Positions 10,829 to 25,070 of a stretch of 64,000 bases of DNA are shown here, one piece after another. Within the stretch, counting starts at the first letter, position 1, and every line of letters begins with the position of its first letter. The DNA comes from Siphonodentalium dalli (Eukaryota > Mollusca > Scaphopoda > Gadilida > Siphonodentaliidae). The stretch covers positions 11,121,784 to 11,185,783 of the forward strand of contig CP136066.1 in the NCBI GenBank assembly GCA_032622095.1, in the 5' to 3' direction. Below the pieces are notes generated by a model. The model did no database searches, was not told the DNA's origin, and saw only the letters and a list, made by a program, of their open reading frames with translations. A program made the position numbers and the translations under genes.

Positions 10829-12406
10829 CTATTATATATTTTGGAAGATATGTGTGTGTGTGTGTCTGTAATCGATGGACTCGAAAACGGCAGAGCCAAT
10901 TTCGATGAAACTTGGTATGTTGGGCTATTTTCGGCCGGGGAGTGACATATGCCAATTAATTTGCCCGTGCGACGTGACCTAGACCTTGAAATCGGGTAAT
11001 TTCAAGGTCAAACGCCCGAATATCACGGGATTTCGATGAAACTTGGTATGTGGGGATACCTTCGGCCGGGGAGTGGCATAAACCTATTAATTTGCAAGAG
11101 TGACGTGACCTTGACCTTGAAATCGGGTCATTTCAAGGTCAAACGCCCGAATATCACGGGATATCGATGAAACTTGGTATGTGGGACTACCTTCGGCCGG
11201 GGAGTGGCATAAACCTATTAATTTGCCCGTGCGACGTGACCTTGAAATCGGGTCATTTCAAGGTTAAACGCCCGAATATCACGGAATTTCGATGAAAATT
11301 AGTGTCTAGGGATACTTTCGTATGGGGAGTCTCATAAGCCTAGTCATTTGTCCGTGCGACGAGACGACTGGCCTTGAAATCGGGTCAATTCAAGGTCAAA
11401 TCGCGAATTTTGATGGGATTTCCACGAAATTTGATACATAGGGTTACTTTTGTCCACTGAGTATTTTGGACGGGTCAAATCGTGACCTTGACCTTCTAAA
11501 TGATCAATTCAAGGTCAAATCGGGTAAAACCGGATGGATTTCGACGGGCACGTTTGTCGGGTACTTTTGTCCGGGCAGTGTTTTGGACGGGTCAAATCAT
11601 TACCCCACCTGACCTTGACCTTCTATTATATATATTGGAAGATCTGTGTGTGTGTGTGTGTGTGTCTGTCTGTGTGATCGCGATGGACTCGAAAACGGCC
11701 GAGCCGATTTCGATGAAACTTGGTATGTGGGGTATTTTCGGCCGGGGGTGGCATGGGCCTATTAATGTTCAGATCCGAGGTCAACTTTTCACGTGCCGAG
11801 GTCAAATCTGTTTTTACGCTGTGTTACGGGACTTTCATTTGAGTTCGGTGCTTACAAATCGATTCGAAACAGCGCGAATAATAAAATGCCAGTCATAATA
11901 ATGACACTGTGAGAATCTTTCGTGTTTCCTCTTTCCAACGATATACAATGCGTATGTATCCGTTTTAGTTATCTGCCTCAATTATCAAGAAGAAGTGGTA
12001 CTATCTTCCATCAGGATAAAAACAATGCGCAACTTCTATGAGGTCATAACGTTAGATCACGTTAACGCTTAACCGGCCGATGCATTTGACTGTTTCAGAC
12101 GTCTTGGCGATATCTCGGGCACCGATAATTAATGAGCGTGTGTATATGAGGCGCGTTTATATACTTGAGTTATACTCGGGTTAAACTGGCGGATTTTTAC
12201 GGACGAAATTTGATGCATAGGGTATCTCGGTATCCGCTGGGCCGATTTCCCGGTATCCGCTGGGCCGATTTCCACCATTTTTGGGGTGTTGGTGTTTGAC
12301 CCCACCTGACCTTGACCTTCAAAATGGTCAATTCAAGGTCAAAGCCCGGACGAAGTCGGGTCACCTTCTAGTATATATATATATATATATATATATATTG
12401 AAGACC

Positions 12407-12439
<33 letters not shown>

Positions 12440-12784
12440 ATGTCTGTCTGTATGTCATTTATAGAAATCTACGATTCTCGACCGATCGGGACGAAACTTG
12501 GTAAGTCTGTGTAGTTTGATCAGGCGGTCGACGTTGTCGTATTGGCGAGCCCGTGTGCCGCCCGCTTCGCGCATGCGCAGACGAGATCTCGGAAACGGGT
12601 GGTGCTATCGACTTGAAATTTGCTATGTGAATGTATCTTGCCCCGGATACGAATTTTATCGGGTCGCCGAGACCGTGCGACGCCAGCTTAGCGCATGCGC
12701 AGACCAGATCTCGGAAACGGGTGGAGCTATCGACTTGAAATTTGGTTTTTGAATAGCCCGGACAAAGTCGGGCTCATCGGCTAG
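10829..12784 (+). repeat. Helitron-like array, unit 0 (partial: A2-C-B)
   Basis: This is the partial first unit. It starts with the 5' signature TCTATTATATATTTTGGAAG at 10829. An A2-type element (10829-11621) lacks its 3' hairpin and CTAG; it breaks at ACCTTGACCTTC and runs directly into the 5' end of a C-type element (11622-12371). C ends with a GC hairpin plus CTAG. A (TA)n tract and a B-type element (12372-12784) follow. B has a GTCT microsatellite, two GCGCATGCGC-bearing subrepeats and a terminal CCCGGACAAAGTCGGG hairpin plus CTAG. No transposase is present. Confidence 0.85.
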
Positions 12785-15325
12785 TCTATTATATATTTTG
12801 GAAGATCTGTTTGTGTGTTTGTGTGTGTGAGGGTGTGTGTGTGTGTGTGTAATCGATAAACTCGAAAACGGCATACCCGATTTCGATGAAACTTGGTATG
12901 TGGGGGTATTTTTGGCCGGGGGGTGACATAGGCCTATTGATTTGCCCGTGCGACGTGACCTTGACCGTGAAATCGGGTCATTTCAAGGTCAAACGCCCGA
13001 ATATCACGGGATTTCGATGAAACTTGGTATGTGGTTGTATTTTTGGCCGGGGAGTGGCATAAACCTATTGATTTGCCCGTGCGACGTGACCTTGTCCTTG
13101 AAATCGGGTCATTTCAATGTCAAACGCCCGAATATCACGGGATTTCGATGAAACTTGGTATGTGGGGGTACTTTCGTATGGGGAGTCTCATAAGCATATT
13201 CATTTGCCCGTGCGACGTGACCTTGACCTTGATATCTGGTCAATTCAAGGTCAAATCGCCAATTTTGATGGTATTTCGACGAAATTGTATACATAGGGTT
13301 ACTTTTGTCCACTGGGTGTTTGGACGGGTCAAATCGTGACCCCGACCTGACCTTGACCTTCAAAATGATCAATTCAAGGTCAAATCGGGTAAAACCGGAT
13401 GGATTTCGACGGGTACTTTTGTCGGGTACTTTTGTTCGGGCAGTGTTTTGGACTGGTCAAATCGTGACCCCACTTGACCTTGGCCTTCAAAATAGACAAT
13501 TCAAGGTCAAAGCCCGGACAAAGTCGGGTCACCTTCTAGTCTATTATATATTTTGGAAGATCTGTGTGTGTGTCTGTGTGATCGCGATGAACTCGAAAAC
13601 GGCCGAGCCGATTTCGATTAAACTTGGTATGTGAGGGTATTTTCGGCCGGGGACTGGCATAGGCATATTAATTTGTCCGTGCGGTGTGACCCTGCCCTTG
13701 AAATCGGGTCATTTCAAGGTCAAACGCCCGAATATCACGGGATTTCGATGACACTTGGTATGTGGGGTACTTTCGGCCGGGGAGTGGCATAGGCCTATTG
13801 ATTTGCCCGTGCGATGAGGCATATTAATTTGTCCGTGCGACGTAACCTTGACCTTGAAATCGGGTCATTTCAAGGTCAAACGCCCGAATATCACGGGATT
13901 TCGATGAAACTTGGTATGTGGGGTATCTTCGGTCGGGTAGTGGCATAGGCCTATTAATTTTCCCGTGCGACGTGACCTTGAAATCGGGTCATTTCAAGGT
14001 CAAACGCCCGAATATCACGGGATTTCGATGAAACTTGGTATGTAGGATACTTTCGGCCGGGGAGTGGCATAGGCCTATTAATTTGCCCGTGCGACGTGAC
14101 TTTGACCTTGAAATCAGGTCATTTCAAGGTCAAACGCCCGAATATCACGCGATTTCGATGAAAATTAGTGTCTAGGGATACTTTCGTATGGGGAGTCTCA
14201 TAAGCCTATTCATTTTCTCGTGCGACGTCAACTTGACCTTGATCGGGTCAATTCAAGGTCAAATCGCGAATTTTGATGGGATTTCCACGAAATTTGATAC
14301 ATAGGGTTAATTTTGTCCACTGAGTATTTTGGACGGGTCAAATCGTGACCCCGACCTGACCTTGACCTTCTAAATGATCAATTCAAGGTCAAATCGGGTA
14401 AAACCGGATGGATTTGTCCGGGCACGTTTGTCGGGTACTTTTGTCCGGGCAGTGTTTTGGACGGGTCAAATCATTACCCCACCTGACCTTGACCTTCAAA
14501 ATTGTAACTTCAAGGTCAAAGCCCGGACGAAGTCGGGTCACCTTCTAGTATTTATATATATATATTATATATATATCTATTATATATTTTGGAAGATCTG
14601 TGTGTGTGTGTGTGTGTGTCTGTGTGATCGCGATGGACTCGAAAACGGCCGAGCCGATTTCGATGAAACTTGGTATGTGGGGTATTTTCGGCCGGGGGTG
14701 GCATGGGCCTATTAATGTTCAGATCCGAGGTCAACTTTTCACGTGCCGAGGTCAAATCTGTTTTTACGCTGTGTTACGGGACTTTCATTTGAGTTCGGTG
14801 CTTACAAATCGATTCGAAACAGCGCGAATAATAAAATGCCAGTCATAATAATGACACTGTGAGAATCTTTCGTGTTTCCTCTTTCCAACGATATATAATG
14901 CGTATGTATCCGTTTTAGTTATCTGCCTCAATTATCAAGAAGAAGTGGTACTATCTTCCATCAGGATAAAAACAATGCGCAACTTCTATGAGGTCATAAC
15001 GTTAGATCACGTTAACGCTTAACCGGCCGATGCACTTGACTGTTTCAGACGTCTTGGCGATATCTCGGGCACCGATAATTAATGAGCGTGTGTATATGAG
15101 GAGCGTTTATATACTTGAGTGGAAATAAAATCGGGTTAAACTGGCGGATTTTTACGGACGAAATTTGATGCATAGGGTTTCTCGGTATCCGCTGGGCCGA
15201 TTTCCCGGTATCCGCTGGGCCGATTTCCACCATTTTTGGGGTGTAGGTGTTTGACCCCACCTGACCTTGACGTTCAAAATGGTCAATTCAAGGTCAAAGC
15301 CCGGACGAAGTCGGGTCACCTTCTA

Positions 15326-15369
<44 letters not shown>

Positions 15370-15745
15370 AAGACCTCTGTTTGTCTGTTTGTCTGTCTGT
15401 ATGTATGTCTGTATGTCATTTTTACAAATCTACGATTCTCGACCGATCGGGACGAAACTTGGTAAGTCTGTGTAGTTTGATCAGGCGGTCGACGTTGTCG
15501 TATTGGCGAGCCCGTGTGCCGCCCGCTTCGCGCATGCGCAGACGAGATCTCGGAAACGGGTGGTGCTATCGACTTGAAATTTGCTATGTGAATGTATCTT
15601 GCCCCGGATACGAATTTTATCGGGTCGCCGAGACCGTGCGACGCCAGCTTAGCGCATGCGCAGACCAGATCTCGGAAACGGGTGGAGCTATCGACTTGAA
15701 ATTTGGTTTTTGAATAGCCCGGACAAAGTCGGGCTCATCGGCTAG
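12785..15745 (+). repeat. Helitron-like array, unit 1 (A1-A2-C-B, 2961 bp)
   Basis: Sub-elements: A1 12785-13539, A2 13540-14548, C 14576-15326, B 15327-15745. Each ends in CTAG preceded by a GC hairpin (CCCGGACGAAGTCGGG in A and C). A1 and A2 are built of ~130-bp subrepeats containing GATTTCGATGAAACTTGGTA and the inverted pair GACCTTGAAA/TTTCAAGGTC. C carries a unique ~450-bp middle (GAGGTCAACTTTTCACGTG onward). B carries ~120-bp subrepeats with GCGCATGCGCAGAC. All open frames here are repeat read-through, many with Cys-Val or Ile-Tyr runs from TG and TA microsatellites. Confidence 0.9.
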
Positions 15746-18294
15746 TCTATTATATATTTTGGAAGATCTGTTTGTGTGTTTGTGTGTGTGAGGGTGTGTG
15801 TGTGTGTGTAATCGATAAACTCGAAAACGGCATACCCGATTTCGATGAAACTTGGTATGTGGGGGTATTTTTGGCCGGGGGGTGACATAGGCCTATTGAT
15901 TTGCCCGTGCGTCGTGACCTTGACCTTGAAATCGGGTCATTTCAAGGTCAAACGCCCGAATATCACGGGATTTCGATGAAACTTGGTATGTGGTTGTATT
16001 TTTGGCCGGGGAGTGGCATAAACCTATTGATTTGCCCGTGCGACGTGACATTGTCCTTGAAATCGGGTCATTTCAATGTCAAACGCCCGAATATCACGGG
16101 ATTTCGATGAAACTTGGTATGTGGGGGTACTTTCGTATGGGGAGTCTCATAAGCATATTCATTTGCCCGTGCGACGTGACCTTGACCTTGATATCTGGTC
16201 AATTCAAGGTCAAATCGCCAATTTTGATGGTATTTCGACGAAATTGTATACATAGGGTTACTTTTGTCCACTGGGTGTTTGGACGGGTCAAATCGTGACC
16301 CCGACCTGACCTTGACCTTCAAAATGATCAATTCAAGGTCAAATCGGGTAAAACCGGATGGATTTCGACGGGTACTTTTGTCGGGTACTTTTGTTCGGGC
16401 AGTGTTTTGGACTGGTCAAATCGTGACCCCACTTGACCTTGGCCTTCAAAATAGACAATTCAAGGTCAAAGCCCGGACAAAGTCGGGTCACCTTCTAGTC
16501 TATTATATATTTTGGAAGATCTGTGTGTGTGTCTGTGTGATCGCGATGAACTCGAAAACGGCCGAGCCGATTTCGATTAAACTTGGTATGTGAGGGTATT
16601 TTCGGCCGGGGACTGGCATAGGCATATTAATTTGTCCGTGCGGTGTGACCCTGCCCTTGAAATCGGGTCATTTCAAGGTCAAACGCCCGAATATCACGGG
16701 ATTTCGATGAAACTTGGTATGTGGGGTACTTTCGGCCGGGGAGTGGCATAGGCCTATTAATTTGCCCGTGCGATGAGGCATATTAATTTGTCCGTGCGAC
16801 GTAACTTTGACCTTGAAATCGGGTCATTTCAAGGTCAAACGCCCGAATATCACGGGATTTCGATGAAACTTGGTATGTGGGGTATCTTCGGTCGGGTAGT
16901 GGCATAGGCCTATTAATTTTCCCGTGCGACGTGACCTTGAAATCGGGTCATTTCAAGGTCAAACGCCCGAATATCACGGGATTTCGATGAAACTTGGTAT
17001 GTAGGATACTTTCGGCCGGGGAGTGGCATAGGCCTATTAATTTGCCCGTGCGACGTGACTTTGACCTTGAAATCAGGTCATTTCAAGGTCAAACGCCCGA
17101 ATATCACGCGATTTCGATGAAAATTAGTGTCTAGGGATACTTTCGTATGGGGAGTCTCATAAGCCTATTCATTTTCTCGTGCGACGTCAACTTGACCTTA
17201 ATCGGGTCAATTCAAGGTCAAATCGCGAATTTTGATGGGATTTCCACGAAATTTGATACATAGGGTTAATTTTGTCCACTGAGTATTTTGGACGGGTCAA
17301 ATCGTGACCCCGACCTGACCTTGACCTTCTAAATGATCAATTCAAGGTCAAATCGGGTAAAACCGGATGGATTTGTCCGGGCACGTTTGTCGGGTACTTT
17401 TGTCCGGGCAGTGTTTTGGACGGGTCAAATCATTACCCCACCTGACCTTGACCTTCAAAATTGTAACTTCAAGGTCAAAGCCCGGACGAAGTCGGGTCAC
17501 CTTCTAGTATTTATATATATATATTATATATATATCTATTATATATTTTGGAAGATCTGTGTGTGTGTGTGTGTGTGTGTGTGTCTGTCTGTGTGATCGC
17601 GATGGACTCGAAAACGGCCGAGCCGATTTCGATGAAACTTGGTATGTGGGGTATTTTCGGCCGGGGGTGGCATGGGCCTATTAATGTTCAGATCCGAGGT
17701 CAACTTTTCACGTGCCGAGGTCAAATCTGTTTTTACGCTGTGTTACGGGACTTTCATTTGAGTTCGGTGCTTACAAATCGATTCGAAACAGCGCGAATAA
17801 TAAAATGCCAGTCATAATAATGACACTGTGAGAATCTTTCGTGTTTCCTCTTTCCAACGATATATAATGCGTATGTATCCGTTTTAGTTATCTGCCTCAA
17901 TTATCAAGAAGAAGTGGTACTATCTTCCATCAGGATAAAAACAATGCGCAACTTCTATGAGGTCATAACGTTAGATCACGTTAACGCTTAACCGGCCGAT
18001 GCACTTGACTGTTTCAGACGTCTTGGCGATATCTCGGGCACCGATAATTAATGAGCGTGTGTATATGAGGAGCGTTTATATACTTGAGTGGAAATAAAAT
18101 CGGGTTAAACTGGCGGATTTTTACGGACGAAATTTGATGCATAGGGTTTCTCGGTATCCGCTGGGCCGATTTCCCGGTATCCGCTGGGCCGATTTCCACC
18201 ATTTTTGGGGTGTAGGTGTTTGACCCCACCTGACCTTGACGTTCAAAATGGTCAATTCAAGGTCAAAGCCCGGACGAAGTCGGGTCACCTTCTA

Positions 18295-18338
<44 letters not shown>

Positions 18339-18714
18339 AAGACCTCTGTTTGTCTGTTTGTCTGTCTGTATGTATGTCTGTATGTCATTTTTACAAATCT
18401 ACGATTCTCGACCGATCGGGACGAAACTTGGTAAGTCTGTGTAGTTTGATCAGGCGGTCGACGTTGTCGTATTGGCGAGCCCGTGTGCCGCCCGCTTCGC
18501 GCATGCGCAGACGAGATCTCGGAAACGGGTGGTGCTATGGACTTGAAATTTGCTATGTGAATGTATCTTGCCCCGGATACGAATTTTATCGGGTCGCCGA
18601 GACCGTGCGACGCCAGCTTAGCGCATGCGCAGACCAGATCTCGGAAACGGGTGGAGCTATCGACTTGAAATTTGGTTTTTGAATAGCCCGGACAAAGTCG
18701 GGCTCATCGGCTAG
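15746..18714 (+). repeat. Helitron-like array, unit 2 (A1-A2-C-B)
   Basis: Sub-elements: A1 15746-16498, A2 16499-17507, C 17535-18295, B 18296-18714. The unit is near-identical to unit 1, differing by single substitutions and by microsatellite length in the TG and TA tracts. Such closeness across ~2.96 kb means the whole four-element block was amplified recently, not element by element. Confidence 0.9.
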
Positions 18715-19522
18715 TCTCTTCTATATATTTTGAGAACTCCTTGTATTCGAGAGATAGCCCACACCCTCCGGATCTCAATGATATGATCGTGAATGAGTAT
18801 TGATATACCCCACTAAACTTTGACAAACACCAGTAATGGTGTGTAGATCATTTACATATCTCTCCTATATATTTTGACACAATCTATCTAATTTACATAT
18901 CTCTCATATATTTATGTTTGTGTGTGTGTTGTACTTCATACAAATCTACGATTCTCGACCGATCGGGACGAAACTTGGTAGGTGTGTGTAGTTTGACCAG
19001 GCGGTGGTCGTTGTCGTATTGGCGAGCCCGTGCGACGCCCGTGCAGCGCATGCGCAGACGAGATCTCGGAAACGGGTGGAGCTATCGACTTGAAATTTGC
19101 TATGTGAATGTATCTTGCGCCGGATACAACTTTTATCGGGTCGTGAGCCCGTGCGACGCCCGTGCAGCGCATGCGCAGACGAGATCTCGGAAACGGGTGG
19201 AGCTATCGACTTGAAATTTGCTATGTGAATGTATCTTGCGCCGGGTACAAATTTTATCGGGTCGCCGAGCCCGTGCGACGCCCGTGCAGCGCATGCGCAG
19301 ACGAGATCTCGGAAACGGGTGGAGCTATCGACTTGAAATTTGGCATGTGAATGTATCTTGCGCCGGGTACAAATTTTCATGCGCAGACCAGATCTCGGAA
19401 ACGAGTGGAGCTACCGGGTACAAATTTTCCTTATTGAAACGCGTGGAGCTAAAAATTAAAAAAATATATATATAAAAATGTCATGTTTCGGACAAGCCGC
19501 CAGTGGCGGGCTAACCTGCTAG
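18715..19522 (+). mobile_element. Extra Helitron-like element D, present in one unit only
   Basis: It lies exactly between the CTAG of B (18711-18714) and the TC start of the next A1 (19523), and no other unit has it. It begins TCTCTTCTATATATTTTGAG and includes further TC-TATATATTTTGA-like starts near 18863-18900. It has four diverged ~120-bp B-like subrepeats with GCGCATGCGCAGAC, and ends with the hairpin CCGCCAGTGGCGG before CTAG. It is related to B but clearly diverged in both ends and interior. Confidence 0.75.
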
Positions 19523-21334
19523 TCTATTATATATTTTGGAAGATCTGTTTGTGTGTTTGTGTGTGTGAGGGTGTGTGTGTGTGTGTGTAATCGATAAACT
19601 CGAAAACGGCATACCCGATTTCGATGAAACTTGGTATGTGGGGGTATTTTTGGCCGGGGGGTGACATAGGCCTATTGATTTGCCCGTGCGACGTGACCTT
19701 GACCTTGAAATCGGGTCATTTCAAGGTCAAACGCCCGAATATCACGGGATTTCGATGAAACTTGGTATGTGGTTGTATTTTTGGCCGGGGAGTGGCATAA
19801 ACCTATTGATTTGCCCGTGCGACGTGACCTTGTCCTTGAAATCGGGTCATTTCAATGTCAAACGCCCGAATATCACGGGATTTCGATGAAACTTGGTATG
19901 TGGGGGTACTTTCGTATGGGGAGTCTCATAAGCATATTCATTTGCCCGTGCGACGTGACCTTGACCTTGATATCTGGTCAATTCAAGGTCAAATCGCCAA
20001 TTTTGATGGTATTTCGACGAAATTGTATACATAGGGTTACTTTTGTCCACTGGGTGTTTGGACGGGTCAAATCGTGACCCCGACCTGACCTTGACCTTCA
20101 AAATGATCAATTCAAGGTCAAATCGGGTAAAACCGGATGGATTTCGACGGGTACTTTTGTCGGGTACTTTTGTTCGGGCAGTGTTTTGGACTGGTCAAAT
20201 CGTGACCCCACTTGACCTTGGCCTTCAAAATAGACAATTCAAGGTCAAAGCCCGGACAAAGTCGGGTCACCTTCTAGTCTATTATATATTTTGGAAGATC
20301 TGTGTGTGTGTCTGTGTGATCGCGATGAACTCGAAAACGGCCGAGCCGATTTCGATTAAACTTGGTATGTGAGGGTATTTTCGGCCGGGGACTGGCATAG
20401 GCATATTAATTTGTCCGTGCGGTGTGACCCTGCCCTTGAAATCGGGTCATTTCAAGGTCAAACGCCCGAATATCACGGGATTTCGATGAAACTTGGTATG
20501 TGGGGTACTTTCGGCCGGGGAGTGGCATAGGCCTATTAATTTGCCCGTGCGATGAGGCATATTAATTTGTCCGTGCGACGTAACTTTGACCTTGAAATCG
20601 GGTCATTTCAAGGTCAAACGCCCGAATATCACGGGATTTCGATGAAACTTGGTATGTGGGGTATCTTCGGTCGGGTAGTGGCATAGGCCTATTAATTTTC
20701 CCGTGCGACGTGACCTTGAAATCGGGTCATTTCAAGGTCAAACGCCCGAATATCACGGGATTTCGATGAAACTTGGTATGAAGGATACTTTCGGCCGGGG
20801 AGTGGCATAGGCCTATTAATTTGCCCGTGCGACGTGACTTTGACCTTGAAATCAGGTCATTTCAAGGTCAAACGCCCGAATATCACGCGATTTCGATGAA
20901 AATTAGTGTCTAGGGATACTTTCGTATGGGGAGTCTCATAAGCCTATTCATTTTCTCGTGCGACGTCAACTTGACCTTAATCGGGTCAATTCAAGGTCAA
21001 ATCGCGAATTTTGATGGGATTTCCACGAAATTTGATACATAGGGTTAATTTTGTCCACTGAGTATTTTGGACGGGTCAAATCGTGACCCCGACCTGACCT
21101 TGACCTTCTAAATGATCAATTCAAGGTCAAATCGGGTAAAACCGGATGGATTTGTCCGGGCACGTTTGTCGGGAACTTTTGTCCGGGCAGTGTTTTGGAC
21201 GGGTCAAATCATTACCCCACCTGACCTTGACCTTCAAAATTGTAACTTCAAGGTCAAAGCCCGGACGAAGTCGGGTCACCTTCTAGTATTTATATATATA
21301 TATTATATATATATCTATTATATATTTTGGAAGA

Positions 21335-21365
<31 letters not shown>

Positions 21366-22071
21366 CTGTGTGATCGCGATGGACTCGAAAACGGCCGAGC
21401 CGATTTCGATGAAACTTGGTATGTGGGGTATTTTCGGCCGGGGGTGGCATGGGCCTATTAATGTTCAGATCCGAGGTCAACTTTTCACGTGCCGAGGTCA
21501 AATCTGTTTTTACGCTGTGTTACGGGACTTTCATTTGAGTTCGGTGCTTACAAATCGATTCGAAACAGCGCGAATAATAAAATGCCAGTCATAATAATGA
21601 CACTGTGAGAATCTTTCGTGTTTCCTCTTTCCAACGATATATAATGCGTATGTATCCGTTTTAGTTATCTGCCTCAATTATCAAGAAGAAGTGGTACTAT
21701 CTTCCATCAGGATAAAAACAATGCGCAACTTCTATGAGGTCATAACGTTAGATCACGTTAACGCTTAACCGGCCGATGCACTTGACTGTTTCAGACGTCT
21801 TGGCGATATCTCGGGCACCGATAATTAATGAGCGTGTGTATATGAGGAGCGTTTATATACTTGAGTGGAAATAAAATCGGGTTAAACTGGCGGATTTTTA
21901 CGGACGAAATTTGATGCATAGGGTTTCTCGGTATCCGCTGGGCCGATTTCCCGGTATCCGCTGGGCCGATTTCCACCATTTTTGGGGTGTAGGTGTTTGA
22001 CCCCACCTGACCTTGACGTTCAAAATGGTCAATTCAAGGTCAAAGCCCGGACGAAGTCGGGTCACCTTCTA

Positions 22072-22113
<42 letters not shown>

Positions 22114-22489
22114 AAGACCTCTGTTTGTCTGTTTGTCTGTCTGTATGTCTGTCTGTATGTCATTTTTACAAATCTACGATTCTCGACCGATCGGGACGAA
22201 ACTTGGTAAGTCTGTGTAGTTTGATCAGGCGGTCGACGTTGTCGTATTGGCGAGCCCGTGTGCCGCCCGCTTCGCGCATGCGCAGACGAGATCTCGGAAA
22301 CGGGTGGTGCTATCGACTTGAAATTTGCTATGTGAATGTATCTTGCCCCGGATACGAATTTTATCGGGTCGCCGAGACCGTGCGACGCCAGCTTAGCGCA
22401 TGCGCAGACCAGATCTCGGAAACGGGTGGAGCTATCGACTTGAAATTTGGTTTTTGAATAACCCGGACAAAGTCGGGCTCATCGGCTAG
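19523..22489 (+). repeat. Helitron-like array, unit 3 (A1-A2-C-B, 2967 bp)
   Basis: Sub-elements: A1 19523-20277, A2 20278-21286, C 21314-22072, B 22073-22489. A1 and A2 have the same lengths as in unit 1 (755 and 1009 bp). The junctions read CTAG directly followed by TCTATTATATATTTTGG. Confidence 0.9.
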
Positions 22490-25030
22490 TCTATTATATA
22501 TTTTGGAAGATCTGTTTGTGTGTTTGTGTGTGTGAGGGTGTGTGTGTGTGTGTGTAATCGATAAACTCGAAAACGGCATACCCGATTTCGATGAAACTTG
22601 GTATGTGGGGGTATTTTTGGCCGGGGGGTGACATAGGCCTATTGATTTGCCCGTGCGACGTGACCTTGACCTTGAAATCGGGTCATTTCAAGGTCGAACG
22701 CCCGAATATCACGGGATTTCGATGAAACTTGGTATGTGGTTGTATTTTTGGCCGGGGAGTGGCATAAACCTATTGATTTGCCCGTGCGACGTGACCTTGT
22801 CCTTGAAATCGGGTCATTTCAATGTCAAACGCCCGAATATCACGGGATTTCGATGAAACTTGGTATGTGGGGGTACTTTCGTATGGGGAGTCTCATAAGC
22901 ATATTCATTTGCCCGTGCGACGTGACCTTGACCTTGATATCTGGTCAATTCAAGGTCAAATCGCCAATTTTGATGGTATTTCGACGAAATTGTATACATA
23001 GGGTTACTTTTGTCCACTGGGTGTTTGGACGGGTCAAATCGTGACCCCGACCTGACCTTGACCTTCAAAATGATCAATTCAAGGTCAAATCGGGTAAAAC
23101 CGGATGGATTTCGACGGGTACTTTTGTCGGGTACTTTTGTTCGGGCAGTGTTTTGGACTGGTCAAATCGTGACCCCACTTGACCTTGGCCTTCAAAATAG
23201 ACAATTCAAGGTCAAAGCCCGGACAAAGTCGGGTCACCTTCTAGTCTATTATATATTTTGGAAGATCTGTGTGTGTGTCTGTGTGATCGCGATGAACTCG
23301 AAAACGGCCGAGCCGATTTCGATTAAACTTGGTATGTGAGGGTATTTTCGGCCGGGGACTGGCATAGGCATATTAATTTGTCCGTGCGGTGTGACCCTGC
23401 CCTTGAAATCGGGTCATTTCAAGGTCAAACGCCCGAATATCACGGGATTTCGATGAAACTTGGTATGTGGGGTACTTTCGGCCGGGGAGTGGCATAGGCA
23501 TATTAATTTGCCCGTGCGATGAGGCATATTAATTTGTCCGTGCGACGTAACTTTGACCTTGAAATCGGGTCATTTCAAGGTCAAACGCCCGAATATCACG
23601 GGATTTCGATGAAACTTGGTATGTGGGGTATCTTCGGTCGGGTAGTGGCATAGGCCTATTAATTTTCCCGTGCGACGTGACCTTGAAATCGGGTCATTTC
23701 AAGGTCAAACGCCCGAATATCACGGGATTTCGATGAAACTTGGTATGTAGGATACTTTCGGCCGGGGAGTGGCATAGGCCTATTAATTTGCCCGTGCGAC
23801 GTGACTTTGACCTTGAAATCAGGTCATTTCAAGGTCAAACGCCCGAATATCACGCGATTTCGATGAAAATTAGTGTCTAGGGATACTTTCGTATGGGGAG
23901 TCTCATAAGCCTATTCATTTTCTCGTGCGACGTCAACTTGACCTTGATCGGGTCAATTCAAGGTCAAATCGCGAATTTTGATGGGATTTCCACGAAATTT
24001 GATACATAGGGTTAATTTTGTCCACTGAGTATTTTGGACGGGTCAAATCGTGACCCCGACCTGACCTTGACCTTCTAAATGATCAATTCAAGGTCAAATC
24101 GGGTAAAACCGGATGGATTTGTCCGGGCACGTTTGTCGGGTACTTTTGTCCGGGCAGTGTTTTGGACGGGTCAAATCATTACCCCACCTGACCTTGACCT
24201 TCAAAATTGTAACTTTAAGGTCAAAGCCCGGACGAAGTCGGGTCACCTTCTAGTATTTATATATATATATTATATATATATCTATTATATATTTTGGAAG
24301 ATCTGTGTGTGTGTGTGTGTGTGTCTGTGTGATCGCGATGGACTCGAAAACGGCCGAGCCGATTTCGATGAAACTTGGTATGTGGGGTATTTTCGGCCGG
24401 GGGTGGCATGGGCCTATTAATGTTCAGATCCGAGGTCAACTTTTCACGTGCCGAGGTCAAATCTGTTTTTAAGCTGTGTTACGGGACTTTCATTTGAGTT
24501 CGGTGCTTACAAATCGATTCGAAACAGCGCGAATAATAAAATGCCAGTCATAATAATGACACTGTGAGAATCTTTCGTGTTTCCTCTTTCCAACGATATA
24601 TAATGCGTATGTATCCGTTTTAGTTATCTGCCTCAATTATCAAGAAGAAGTGGTACTATCTTCCATCAGGATAAAAACAATGCGCAACTTCTATGAGGTC
24701 ATAACGTTAGATCACGTTAACGCTTAACCGGCCGATGCACTTGACTGTTTCAGACGTCTTGGCGATATCTCGGGCACCGATAATTAATGAGCGTGTGTAT
24801 ATGAGGAGCGTTTATATACTTGAGTGGAAATAAAATCGGGTTAAACTGGCGGATTTTTACGGACGAAATTTGATGCATAGGGTTTCTCGGTATCCGCTGG
24901 GCCGATTTCCCGGTATCCGCTGGGCCGATTTCCACCATTTTTGGGGTGTAGGTGTTTGACCCCACCTGACCTTGACGTTCAAAATGGTCAATTCAAGGTC
25001 AAAGCCCGGACGAAGTCGGGTCACCTTCTA

Positions 25031-25070
<40 letters not shown>

